NCBI RefSeq assembly: GCF_021917145.1
Contig: NC_061070.1
Coordinates: forward strand, 9,348,743 to 9,412,742
Source of the DNA: Hypomesus transpacificus
Lineage: Eukaryota; Chordata; Actinopteri; Osmeriformes; Osmeridae
DNA: 64,000 nucleotides
Direction: 5' to 3'
The notes under the pieces were generated by a model. That model did not search any database. It was not told the DNA's origin and saw only the letters and a list, made by a program, of their open reading frames with translations. Shown here in pieces: positions 1-10,871 of this stretch (within the stretch, counting starts at the first letter, position 1; each line of letters begins with the position of its first letter). A program made the position numbers and the translations under genes.

Positions 1-160
1 CTATATGGGCCTATCACAGATATGTTGGCATAAATGTGAGGGGTCATTGCAAAACATTTGTGTAGGTATATATTCTGTATAAATATTGGCCGTATTTTAT
101 TCCCCAATATCGGCATCGGCCTCAAAAACCCAGTATCGTTTTAAGACACCCTGGCGAGTG
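1..160. repeat. Probable fish DNA-transposon fragment
   Basis: AT-rich sequence with the words AATATCGGCATCGGCC and AAAAACCCAGTATCG, a pattern common in non-autonomous fish DNA elements. The left end is outside the window and no target-site duplication can be checked, so the family is not assigned. Confidence 0.35.
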
Positions 161-247
161 GGGTGAGGGAGTGTGTAAAACTTAAATGGAGGCAACCCTG
201 TGCATACTTCCAGAAGCCGATTAAAAAGTTGTTTCTATTTATTGCAG

Positions 248-1059
248 GTTTCTCATCTGTCACGGATGGGCGGAGCCACCGTGGATGATGCTGTGCGGCG
301 GCTCATGCAGGCTGTGCTCTCATTTGCTGTGGGCTCAGAGCTCAACTGGGTTGGCAGAGGGCAGAAGAGAAGCTTCAGGAACACTCGCCTCCAGGGGGTC
401 CTCTTTCGTACGTATTCATGGCTATTCAGAAACACTAGATGCAACTTACAGTAGAGCATGATTATGCAATTACAATTTATTTTAATTGATCGTACTATGT
501 GTCATGCCATGTTAAATGAGAATAAGTAGACATCACTGCATAAATGTGTTATTAGGGAGGCATTGAGGGTTTAACATTTATTTTTGTATTTCAAAAGGTG
601 CATAAGTAGGATTTTTTATGTGTAAGCTGATGAGGCCCTTTGAGAGCTGTTTACCCACAGACAGCTTAGTGCCAGCGAAATGTCAATATACCATTTTTGG
701 AGTTCAGAAAATAAGTGGAGGTGCTTTTTCTCATATATTAATTTATTTTATAATATTACCTATTGCAGCTTTAACGCCCAGTCTTTTTCCAGCACTCTTC
801 TAACCCTGACCAATCTTAATGCCTTATGCATTCTTACCATTGACTCAGATCTGTGGTTGCCAAAATACTGAGTTGCAACTGACCTGACACTTTCTCTTCA
901 TTTGTAGGGGCTTTGAAGCGAACTCCAGTTGGTAAGGAGGCCACACACCACCAGTTTGCAGATGTGGTGAAGAAATGGCTCAGGTTTGCCCCCTTCAGAC
1001 AGGGAGGAAGTGGACGGCGACATTACAGACCCCCTTCTGTTGAGTTTCCCCCTTCCTAA
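248..1059 (+). CDS. DUF4806-domain protein, 3' end only (partial)
   Basis: Two exons, 248-407 and 908-1059, join in phase (C|GG) into the C-terminal end of a protein ending PPSVEFPPS-stop. The acceptor at 246-247 follows a T-rich tract, the donor at 408 reads GTACGT, and the second acceptor is at 906-907. The joined peptide has the pattern seen at the C terminus of DUF4806 proteins: a small helix with DDAVRRLMQAVLS, a central ELNWVGRGQKRSF, then F-N-T-R-L-Q-G-V-L-F, and a final VVKKWLRFAPFR. In fish, DUF4806 proteins form a large, poorly characterised family, often in many copies and sometimes near mobile elements; no biochemical role is established that I can cite. The 5' part lies left of the window, so length and N-terminal domains are unknown. 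The family call is from pattern recognition only. It could also be a decayed copy, although both exons are open. Confidence 0.55.
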
Positions 1060-2390
1060 AGCGTTACTGTCCTCAGAAACGGGTAGCCATTAAGAATCAG
1101 ATTTCTCAAACGTATTTCTCTGCTTCAGTGTTGTAAAATGTTTTTAAAAATAATTTTTTGTTGGTAATTTTTTGATGTCCAAAAAACATGGTTATTGGCC
1201 TGAACTAAATGCAGATTGATACAACTGTATATAGAGACTTCATAAATACTTTATACAGTAGAGGGTGGCAAACAGTTAGTTAAGCCTTTACATGTACTGG
1301 AGTAAGCACCAAAGTACTGTTGGTTAAGTTGTTTTTGTTGTATGAATGAGTTCTCAAATTATTTCTAATTTCTGAACTGTAATATGTGAAAACCTCTATT
1401 AACTTTACAGAGTGGTTTTAATGAGGATCACTTGATATCAACCTGCTGAATGTGAGTAAATACATGTAGATCAGTGCAACTTTATTTAGTTTTAAATGGT
1501 GACATTTTTCACAATTTCTCTGACATCCCTTCATATCACCAAAAACTTGGTGTGATGGCAAATGCATCAATAAATGAGATACTGTGTATACTATATAATA
1601 ATTTATATGTAGAGAGGTTGTACAGTATAAAGAAAAGCTGTCTTGGGCTATGCTCAAATTTAGCTGAAAAATAACTATTTGAAATGTTACAAGTGATGAA
1701 GAAGAAACTCTGTGATGACAAGTGGCAGTTTTGGAGCTATAAATACTGATATGCAGTGTTAAGATATGATCGCTCTGGGCCCTTGGTGACTCACCAAGTA
1801 GATGGTGGACCAAATAGGCTATCCTTACTGCAGTAGCCTGGGTTCAGTTTCAGCCAGGAGCTGTATGTCATCCCATCTTTCCCCTGACTTTCCTGCTTTT
1901 CTAAAACTGTTACTATCCAAAATAAAGCAGAAAATGCACAAATATCTTCACGAACTGATCGCTTTATTATTCCTTCTCTTACCAGAGATTAAAATATACA
2001 GCTGATACAGATGTTATTTTAATCAATTAATAGCAAACAATGGTGTTGAGCCAGGGAAGTATGGAGAGGATTGTGTGAGCCCCTAATAAAAAGAATCTGA
2101 ACATGTTAATGAGTTACGCTTCATCAGTGGTAACCGCAAACAAATATAGTAGTCATCTTTTTATATGTACTCATCAAAGTAGTTGATATACTATTATACG
2201 ATAATGTGTTTAAAAGATTTACCATACTTACTAAATTCCTGTAAATAAATAATTGAAAAATGTGAGAATAATCGTTATAGCCTAACAAAAGTTTAAGCAG
2301 TGAACCAAAAAGGGGGTTGGTAATAGTGCCAATCCAATCCCATCAAAGGAACACAAATGATTCTAGTTTACACTCGAGTCATTTCAGGAG
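1060..2390. other. Intergenic stretch, no gene seen
   Basis: AT-rich sequence between the DUF4806 gene and the CpG-containing block near 2.4 kb. It should contain the 3' UTR of the DUF4806 gene; an AATAAA lies near 1920. Short open frames here are not conserved-looking and have no splice context. Nothing else recognised. Confidence 0.4.
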
Positions 2391-2695
2391 AGCACGTGAC
2401 GTGAAAGACAACACGGATTTCACTTTACTCCCCCAGTTTTGTTATCCAAGAAAGGTCGCATGCGCGATGGGGGAAGGAAGGGGCGGTAGGAAAGGAACTA
2501 TGGCAAATCATGGACAAACCCGCCGCCACTGAGGAGCATTTCGGCTTACCTTATTTTCTCTCTACTAACATTAAACCAAGTCAATACAACATGTCACGAT
2601 GGAATATTTTAAGCATGTTGTGATATTTTTCAAGAATACAACAATGTTGTTGCTGTAGAGGCTTCAACCGACTTGGCACGTAACAGAGGGTAAGT
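2390..2695 (+). promoter_or_regulatory. rin2: Candidate rin2 promoter and non-coding first exon
   Basis: This is the one CpG-bearing patch in the left 10 kb. It contains CACGTGAC at 2393-2400 (E-box/bHLH-type core) and GCATGCGC at 2458-2465 (the core of the NRF1 palindrome), followed by GC-rich sequence. At about 2690 the sequence CAGAGGGTAAGTAG gives a strong splice donor, which would suit a non-coding first exon spliced to the ATG exon near 10.8 kb. The assignment to rin2 rests on position and strand of the donor only; a separate short non-coding transcript is equally possible. Confidence 0.35.
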
Positions 2696-5311
2696 AGTTG
2701 AAAAGTTTGTCTTGTGTTGACAGTTTGTCTTTGTATTATTGTTGGATAGTCGTTAGTGCACAAATGGTCCGTGTTTGTCTTGGTTGTCACTTTCAGATGG
2801 GTTTTATTTGTAGGCTCGACTATAGGCCTATATGTTTTTTATTTAACCTGATTCTAAGTTCATTGTCTTTGAAATATTATTGAAGATTGCGATAGTCTGG
2901 TTTATCACATTTATTTTAAATTGGGTATACACCACAACTCGTAAATTTAGGATATGATACTCAAACGTCGTTTACAAAACATTGCTATTCAGCACCTGTT
3001 GCCTGCCGTCTCAACTTTGATAGTAAATGGGTGACGATAGGCAATAATGATGATGGGCTATAATGTAGAGGGGTAAATAGTGCATAGACTGCAGTTATTC
3101 CGTAGTGTAACTTTCCTATAGACTAACAGTTTACGGATATAATAATTACTCACTGTTTCTTGCTTTGGAAAGTGAGGTAGCCTACCGCGGCGTAGTACAG
3201 GGTTGTTCACCTAGGCTACTCATCATGAAATCCTAAAACGTTAGGCCTACAATACAGTTTTAATACTGTCATATGAATAAATACTTGTTGCATTTAAATG
3301 GCCAATACTTTCTTTCCTTTCAAAGAATGCTCATATGTCATTGAGCGATGTGATAATTGACCCAATGAGTTCTGTTAATGTCTTTGGATACCAAAGGAGT
3401 TATAGTGCAAAGCACATTGTGCTTCAGGACGGGCATATTTGCTTTCTCTTAAGCGGCTGAGTCATTTAGGCTGAGCCGTACCTTGAGTCGGCTGTTAAAC
3501 GAGGAGTGGTAGGCTACTTTGTACAGCTGACTTTCTTATCTTTTAAATTATTAATTTCACTCTGCTAGACACAAGTTGGATATTGCTGTAATTTGAGTGT
3601 TTTGACAAACTGCGTTGAGAACTTGTTATCTTGTTTATTATATTTGATCACTAACTTCTCAAGACTTGAGTGAAAAACAAACACCTTCGTTTTCCAGTGT
3701 GCTCTGAAATCTGTTAATGAGCTTAAAGCTTTTGCCTAAAGGAAGGGGGGTACATTAAAGCTGAATCCCAGTTTTGGAATTCATAAAGTGTGCAAAGGCA
3801 GGTGGCCCATGACGTTTCCCAAAAAGGTTTCCCCTTCTTCTCCTCTTTGCAGCTTATAGTGCTTCCCCACTTCCCAATTTGTCCTCAATCAGGAGTTGTT
3901 ACAATGTAGCATAGCTGAGGTTTGCCGATTTTGACCAGCTGCTCCAGGGAGGGGCTGTGGTCATCCTTGTTAGGCCTATGCAACACTTAACAGTTTGAGA
4001 CAGTGCGAGATACCTAATCTTTAACTGAGATAAGAGGCTTCCATCTTCCTTGAAGGTATAGCCTAGATTTTAAACAGACCCAAACATTTTCAGTTCAGTG
4101 CAATTGAATAGCACTATCCCCTTTTCTGTAGGTTTCTTGTATGTAGGTAGGTAGTAGGCTAATGCAGGCACATCCAGTGTTGCTTCATTCAGCAACACTG
4201 GGCCACATTCATAGCAGTTAGGAGGTTGACCTGTGTTACGTGCTGGAAGGCAGTAAGTCACTCCAGTTTGCACTTCTTCTAATGCTGCTCATTCACCCTC
4301 ATGGAGCTTCCACTCTTTGGTAAATACTGTCAACGTAAACGTGGCACCAGAAGGTATGTTGGTAAGAGTTGAGAGTTTTTAACAGTTGTTGTCTGTGTTG
4401 TGTCTGGGCTATGAGGCTGCAGCTTTTTGTGGACATAGTGGTCCTTGGTTACAGCTTCACTGGTTTGGGATCCACACCAATGTCAACAACATGTGTGTGT
4501 GTGTGTGAGAGAGGAAGAGAACTTCTGATTGAGCTAATACAATGCCAGTTGACTTTTAGTGTCACTTTATTTGGAAGTTTGAGCCCTATTGAGTTGGTGG
4601 TGTGAAATACATCAAAAATAATAATGCAAGTGTTGAATTTCAGCTCATGATTAGCGAATATTCCTGCATGTGTAAACACCCTTAATGGCTAAGCTGCCAT
4701 GAAAGTGTTTCACACAAATCTGCAGACAATGATTGTTTATTAGTTCCCCACATTACGGGATAGCCTACTTAGTTTGTGCATTCTTTAACCAGATAGCCTT
4801 GGCCGTAAGTCCTCTTATGCAATACTTGTGTGACAAGTTACTGTAAAATGTCCTCAGTCCTGCACTTAGTTTTTTCCTGAAGTGCATCATACACCATCAT
4901 AGAGAATATTTTTTTGATTTTGTAACGGTGCCATTTACTATTGAGGGTATCAGTAAACAGACTGTTAACCTTTTGAATGACCGTAACAGCAGTGCAGCTA
5001 TATCTGTGACACGTGCCATTGGCAGATTGGACTACCTCACCACCACTCCAACCTCAATCAAGGCATCACCAGACGATCCTCTGAACCTGGAGCAGGTCTA
5101 AGCAGCAGCTTTGGCGAGCTCCGTCTCTGAAGCACTTCACTCACAGAGACTCATCCGGCCTCCAAGATAGGGTTTCAGACTTTTCCAATTGGTCTGCATT
5201 TTTTTTTGTTCCCTGCTTGTGTCTCGTTCCAGCTGTCTGCTGACGTTGTAACCAGTGTAGAAGTGCTTCGGTCATCTCTGTATCTGGGAGAGATGAAAAG
5301 ATGGTGAATAC

Positions 5312-5312
<1 letters not shown>

Positions 5313-5344
<32 letters not shown>
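5313..5344. repeat. Poly-C run, 32 bases
   Basis: Uninterrupted run of exactly 32 C between CT and ATCGGC. It is one of three homopolymers of this exact length in the window. Confidence 0.95.
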
Positions 5345-7908
5345 ATCGGCTTTTTCATACAGATGGAAATATCCACAGACAGACACACACACTCTTCCAC
5401 ACAGAAACAAAGGAAGAACAGGATAAAAAATACTTGGGGGATGGTGAAGGAAACCAACTCTTAACTGAGGAATCTGTGCCAGTCAGAACCAAGGACTTGC
5501 ATGACGATACATGTTACCAATTTCCTTATGTTACCGTAAGGAAGTTGGCATAAAGCCTTTCACAACTGTCCTAAGACAACAATTTAGTTATCTGATGAAG
5601 CTAGCTAACTTGGTTCTGCTTACAACTAAATAACTGTGTCCCGTACGAGTTGGGTAGAGAAACCAGTTGGTTTGTATTGTGCCAGAACTAGGTCAACTCC
5701 AACCATCAGCAACTAATGATCAAGTTGAGCATGGATGATGAGACTCATCACATCTTAAGCATTGCTTTAGGATTATTTCAGTGTAGCCTTAAATCTGAGC
5801 AGGACACTGTGGTATTCTAGCCCACTGTACCAAAATAGGTTAGGCTTGCAGAGGTCAGCAAAATCCCACTGACTTTGAGAGATGTGGGTTCAGGTGTGGT
5901 GATATCTTAGGGGTTGTGTGTATGTGTGCATGTGCGATGCTGATGATTTGATGGCTAGTCTAGTAGTCGCAAGTCATCCTGTGTGGTGGGGAGTGGGAGT
6001 GGGAGTGTGGGTGTGGGTGGGTGTGGATGGGTGGTGGGGACCACTACCGCAGAAGAACCCCTTCTCTTGTCAGTCAGAGTGCACTTAGTGTGTAGCTGTC
6101 TGGTTTTCCATCCACTGCTCGTCTTTTCGTAGCGGTACCTTCTGAAAGCAGGGGCACACCCAGACATAGTTGGGAGCAAAGGAATGTGACACACTTTTGA
6201 GGGAGCCTAACATAGCCCTTTATTGAAAGAACCAAAATGGCTACTCCTGCCCTCAGTTTCACCACTAACCAGACAAGGACTTTCCCAGATTGTTAACTGG
6301 CTTGGTTGTTGGTTTGGTCAACTTCTCTAGACCCAGAAGTGGAGTTATTCTAAGCGTGTTGATTTCTTGGCTGGCTCAGCCAGGCCTGCTAATGTGATTT
6401 ACATTGCAGGACACGATGTAGGGATCCACCAAACACACACACAGACACACACACATTGAGGAAACAAATGATCCAAGAGAACCTAGTTATGCATCATATT
6501 GTGGTTTTCCTTTGTCTACAATGTTTACAGCAAACAGAGTAAAGCTGTCTGTTTCTCTCATTCCTCTATCACTCCATCTGTGGTAGGAACTGGAGTAGAC
6601 CTTCCCCCTGCCTTGGTCCCTGTACTGTAAACCTGGGTCTGGACCTAGTTGACGGTTAGTATGTGGGGAGACCTATAAAACAGCAGGGTTTTAATTATAA
6701 GGTAGCACACACAAACCCACATAATGCCAAATTACTTTAAATGTGTGTGTTTCCGCTGCTCATAAAAACTGACAAAACCTACAAACATAAACAACTATAT
6801 TCTATAAGATTCAAAGTATAATTGTAAAGGTTGGGTGAACCATGGATGTGGTTTTATGACTTGATACTAAATTACTGACCTAAACATCCTCTTGTAAGGT
6901 GACAACAGGAGACAGGATTACACAGTTCGCACAGGTGTAATGGCCAACTGTGAGCCTTGTGTGGGCTTTAGAAAACCAAAGTCTTGGCTTGCTTAACTCA
7001 AGTTGATTCATGTTTTAACCCTCAGGTTTGGTCTTGTTAATGCTGTAGCCTGAAGCTGAGAAACAGACAATCGTTGAGGGTTCCCCAGGCCTGAGCATCA
7101 GAACACACTGTTAACAATGATGTCTGAAAGTGATGCATGCACTGAGCGGGAATATATATGAAGTCCTATAGTATTAGCATCTGCCATGTTGTACATGATT
7201 TTTCAGTCACCCAGTTCTGTCTACATAAAAGTTGCACAAAAACCCCACCTTCATTAAAGTTGCAATGTAGTTTAGGCTAGTTCTAGGCTCATTTTGGTCC
7301 CCGACAGAGATTAAATACACATACCAGTTGGAATTGAGCAGCTTAGCTGAAATGGAATGTGTCATTCTGCAAGTCTAGATAGCCATACTTTATGGGTTTA
7401 ACTCACAAGTTAAGAGTGTATTGAAGACGTGTGAGTTGCTAGCATGTTAGATTATGGTGCGTGAGTTTCCCAATGTGTGTAAACCCCTTCTACTCTGCTG
7501 ACTTGTGATTGTGTCCTTTACTATGTCAGTGGATCCTAACTTGAGAATGCGTCAGTGCTTTTGTGGTCAATGACTACACTGCTAAACCCTTCATTAGAAA
7601 AACTCCTCCTCCTTTTACTCATTTCTGGTAGTCGCTGTTATTTTCCTGGCTTGCTTCTCAAACTTTCTATTTCACATATTCTGTTTGTTTCTTTCCCATT
7701 TTCCTTGTTTTTCCTGTGCTTTGTGTCAGTTTCTTCACCTTTCTTATCTCTTGACTAGTCTGCATTGATAGTGGTGACCATTGGTATTGTAACTGATTGT
7801 GCCTGAGCTTGATGATGTCAATTAGACTTCACACTGATACCAATATTGAGCAAGTCACTATTATTTAGGTATTCGTATTCAGTCAACCTCATGAAATAGT
7901 ACCATAGC

Positions 7909-7965
7909 CAGTGTTTCCCACAGATTAGAAATCTAATTGTGGCGGGGAGGGGTGGGGGTTGTCAG

Positions 7966-8001
<36 letters not shown>

Positions 8002-8642
8002 CGTGTCGTAATAATTCCTTCGTTAATAATTCGTTACACAGTTAATTTGTTAATAATTTGTTACATTAAATATTAATCCAAAATGATTCACACCTTCACA
8101 AATTAACAACAACTAACATCATTTCTGCATTATGCATGTAGCAACGCTAGTGGTAAACAACTATTTAACTGGTTGGCTCCATGACGCCGAGTAAGTAGCT
8201 AGCTCTTGAGACTTCTCACCAAAAGAACGAAGGGGAAACTTCGAGTACTGTAAGTCGCTCTGGATAAGAGCGTCTGCTAAATGACTAAATGTAAATGTGA
8301 GTAAGGTACTTAGCGAAAAGTAGCCTCAACTTTCCTCGACTTTTAGCTACGGCACTAATGCTGAAGGCTCGCTGATATCTGTCGGTCTTACTAGAACGGC
8401 ATGTGTATGCATTGTTGCTAACGTGTGCTGACGTAGTGACTGTGTGCATATGTGGGAAAGACGCATGAGTGACAGAGAGACGGAGGGAGAGCAGGGGAAA
8501 GGAAATGCAGCTGAACGAATACGCTGCGTGTTTGAACCTAAATAGCGATTAAAAAAAAATGTTTTACGAAACGCAATGTGTGGCGGCCGGTGTTGATTCT
8601 GTGGCGCACCGCCACAAATTAGTCTGTGTGTGGGAAACACTG
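7909..8642. mobile_element. hAT-like non-autonomous element, copy 1
   Basis: Begins CAGTGTTTCCCACAGATTA and ends with its inverted complement (AATTAGTCTGTGTGTGGGAAACACTG region), with an inner repeat near the ends around GTGGCGG/CCGCCAC. No transposase frame is present, so this is a non-autonomous (MITE-like) copy of about 730 bp. It shares internal sequence with copies at 30168-30741 and 33685-34389. It contains a 32-base G run at 7969-8000 and an inserted SINE-tail fragment at about 8248-8302. The flanks share only ATAGCC, so the 8 bp duplication expected for hAT is not clean. The minus-strand open frame over 8347-8691 is only this repeat and recurs in copy 2. Confidence 0.8.
8248..8302 (+). 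repeat. SINE tail fragment inside hAT-like copy 1
   Basis: CTGTAAGTCGCTCTGGATAAG and the following GCGTCTGCTAAATGACTAAATG match the 3' tail of the SINEs at 8921-9115 (opposite strand) and 43641-43825. Copies 2 and 3 of the host element lack it at this position, so it entered after the family spread. Confidence 0.75.
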
Positions 8643-8920
8643 ATAGCCTTCCTTTTATTGACATTTTACTATACCATTGTTTTAATCCCAAAGCTAGTGA
8701 CGGTACCTCATTCTAAAAGCGACTTTTGAAACCATAATACAATGACCTCACTGCATTCACGCATGCATGCAACATTATCACACCTTTTTGTTAAGATACA
8801 GCTCTGGGGGAAAATTGAGAGACAACTGCACCTTTTTCTTTCATTTATAAAAAAAAGTGGATAAGGACAATTTTGTGTAAGGAATAGAAGGGTAAAGATT
8901 GCAGTGGCCTCTTAAATTTT

Positions 8921-9115
8921 ACATTTACAATTAGTCATTTAGCAGACGCTCTTATCCAGAGCGACTTACAGTAAGTACAGGGACATTCCCCCCGAGGCAA
9001 GTAGGGTGAAGTGCCTTGCCCAAGGACACAACATCATTTGACACGGCGGGGAATCGATCCAGCAACCTTCTGATTACTAGCCCAACTCCCTCACCGCTCA
9101 GCCATCTGACTCCCC
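8921..9115 (-). repeat. tRNA-derived SINE
   Basis: Read on the minus strand, it starts GGGGAGTCAGATGGCTGAGC, which includes a pol III A-box-like TGGCTGAGCGGT. It continues with a B-box-like GGATCGATTCC, then a conserved body (TGTCCTTGGGCAAGGCACTT) and the tail CTGGATAAGAGCGTCTGCTA. The head resembles a Leu/Ser-type tRNA. Such SINEs are transcribed by RNA polymerase III and moved by a partner LINE that recognises the shared tail. About 195 bp and nearly full length. Confidence 0.85.
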
Positions 9116-9867
9116 CTTTACCTTTCTATTCCTCACTCAAAATATTCCATAACAACTTTTTCCTGAGCTGTATATTTGGAACTTATCTGCAGTTCTTGGC
9201 AGTGTAAACATGGATGTCCGGCTCATATCCCTAGCACTGCAGGTTAGTTTATGCTATTTATGGCCATCATACCACTGTCATTCCTGTGACCTTCCCTGTT
9301 GACATGACCCCTTGCTACACCTGGGTAAGGGATAGCTAGATGGGTTGGGTTAGACTAGGGGCTGGGTGGGATTGAGTGGGCTTGCGGAGACTTGGAACAG
9401 AGGAAATGAGAAATGTAGTGGGCTGTAAAAGCATGTGTAGGTCTTTCAGGTCTGCACACAGACTTCCTTTCAGGCATGAAACTCACAGCTACAGTAGGTG
9501 TGGTGGGAAAATAAAAGTAATATTCTAAAAGATTCTCAACTGCAGCTCCACTCAGGATAGGATTATTTGTTCTTCCTTTTCAGCTGTTGAACAAAGTTTT
9601 CACATTTGAATTGATACCAGACTTGGAATTTACCCCAGATCTGGCAGATCATTTTGTTTTGGTTATTTAAGATATTTCTCAAATCTGGCTTGTTTTTTTC
9701 ACTACTTTGTTTCATTTAGCAATGCTTTTTGTGAGTCGTTGTTATAATTACTGTCCCTAGTTTATTTTGCCTCAATTGGTGACCACAGGGGCCTTCCTGT
9801 TTACCAGGCCTTGTGTGTGTCTGTATTCTGTGTAGTTTGGATACACTGGTTAGAGAACACTCTTGCA

Positions 9868-9872
<5 letters not shown>

Positions 9873-9901
<29 letters not shown>
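9873..9901. repeat. (CA)n microsatellite
   Basis: Perfect CA dinucleotide run of about 29 bp. Confidence 0.9.
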
Positions 9902-9904
<3 letters not shown>

Positions 9905-10871
9905 TACAAAACCCTATGTCATGTCCCTTATGTTTAGCCGTGACAAGATGGATGTTCACGTGCATGCTTGAGTGCAGCAACAACATGATGACAGCACCCC
10001 CCCAGGGACCTGTAAAAACAGAAAGGGGGAGAGGAACCAGAAGAGTGTGCAAAAGCCTTCTGCTTTTCAGGAAATACTTCCCAGAGCCAACAAGCTCTCC
10101 CTCTCCCTCCCTTCTGCCTTCTCTTTCCTCTGCTATTTCCTGAGGAACGCATGGCAACAAAGAAATCGAATCCGATGTTTTTCAAACCTTTTTCAGTCCT
10201 AGCAGCTGGTCAGTCCATCCAGCAGTAAGTTGGGAATGACAACAGGTGTGTGTGTGTATGTGTGTGGGTTTGGATTGAACAGCTTCTTTGGCAACCTGAT
10301 CAAAGCTAGCCTAGGCCTGAGATGCAGATGTTTTCCTGTTTGGGTTCATCCTAACGTAGACCCCCTTTAGCCCCAAAAAACAGTTGTCACTTCACTACGA
10401 CTTGACTACAACATACTTGAGTATGTGAGGACATGCTGGATAGAGCTGTTGTCTAATAGTATTGGTGGTTTCACTGTGTCTGGTTCTCTCAGGATGGGAG
10501 GGTGCACACAGCTGGCCCATATCAAAGCTTTCTGGTGTGCTGAGACCTACAACATATGGGTCAGGGATGAGCGTATATGTGGGAGACAGAGAGGGCTCTT
10601 TGACAGTTTCTTTTACAGTATGTCTGTGTGTATTGTATGAGCTTTTACCAGTAAATGACATGTTAAACAATTCGACCAGACTCTTTAAAGGTGCACTCAA
10701 CAATCTTTCCAAAGGATAGATTGGTGTGACTGATAAAGGCCAGTCTAGGTTTCTCTAGGATCCAGATCTCCACTGGAAGAATGACTGTTCCTCTTTCTAC
10801 CCTACAGAGCCCCTAGCAGACACACAGACGGCACGGAGGCCAGACAGACAGCTGTCGGACAGACAGACAGC

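Larger units (their letters stand above)
2696..10806. other. Long non-coding stretch, probable rin2 intron 1
   Basis: About 8 kb with no convincing exon. It holds a 32-base C run (5313-5344), CA/GT microsatellites, an hAT-like element (7909-8642) and a minus-strand tRNA-derived SINE (8921-9115). The short open frames in this stretch are repeat-derived or low complexity. Confidence 0.5.

Noticed and set aside
8347..8691. Minus-strand frame of 114 codons, similar to one at 30448-30744
   Set aside because: The similarity is real, but it comes from two copies of the same hAT-like element; no transposase or other domain and no start or splice context.
9811..10160. Overlapping frames of 76-119 codons on both strands
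   Set aside because: Built around a CA/GT run (His-Thr and Cys-Val repeats); no conserved content.
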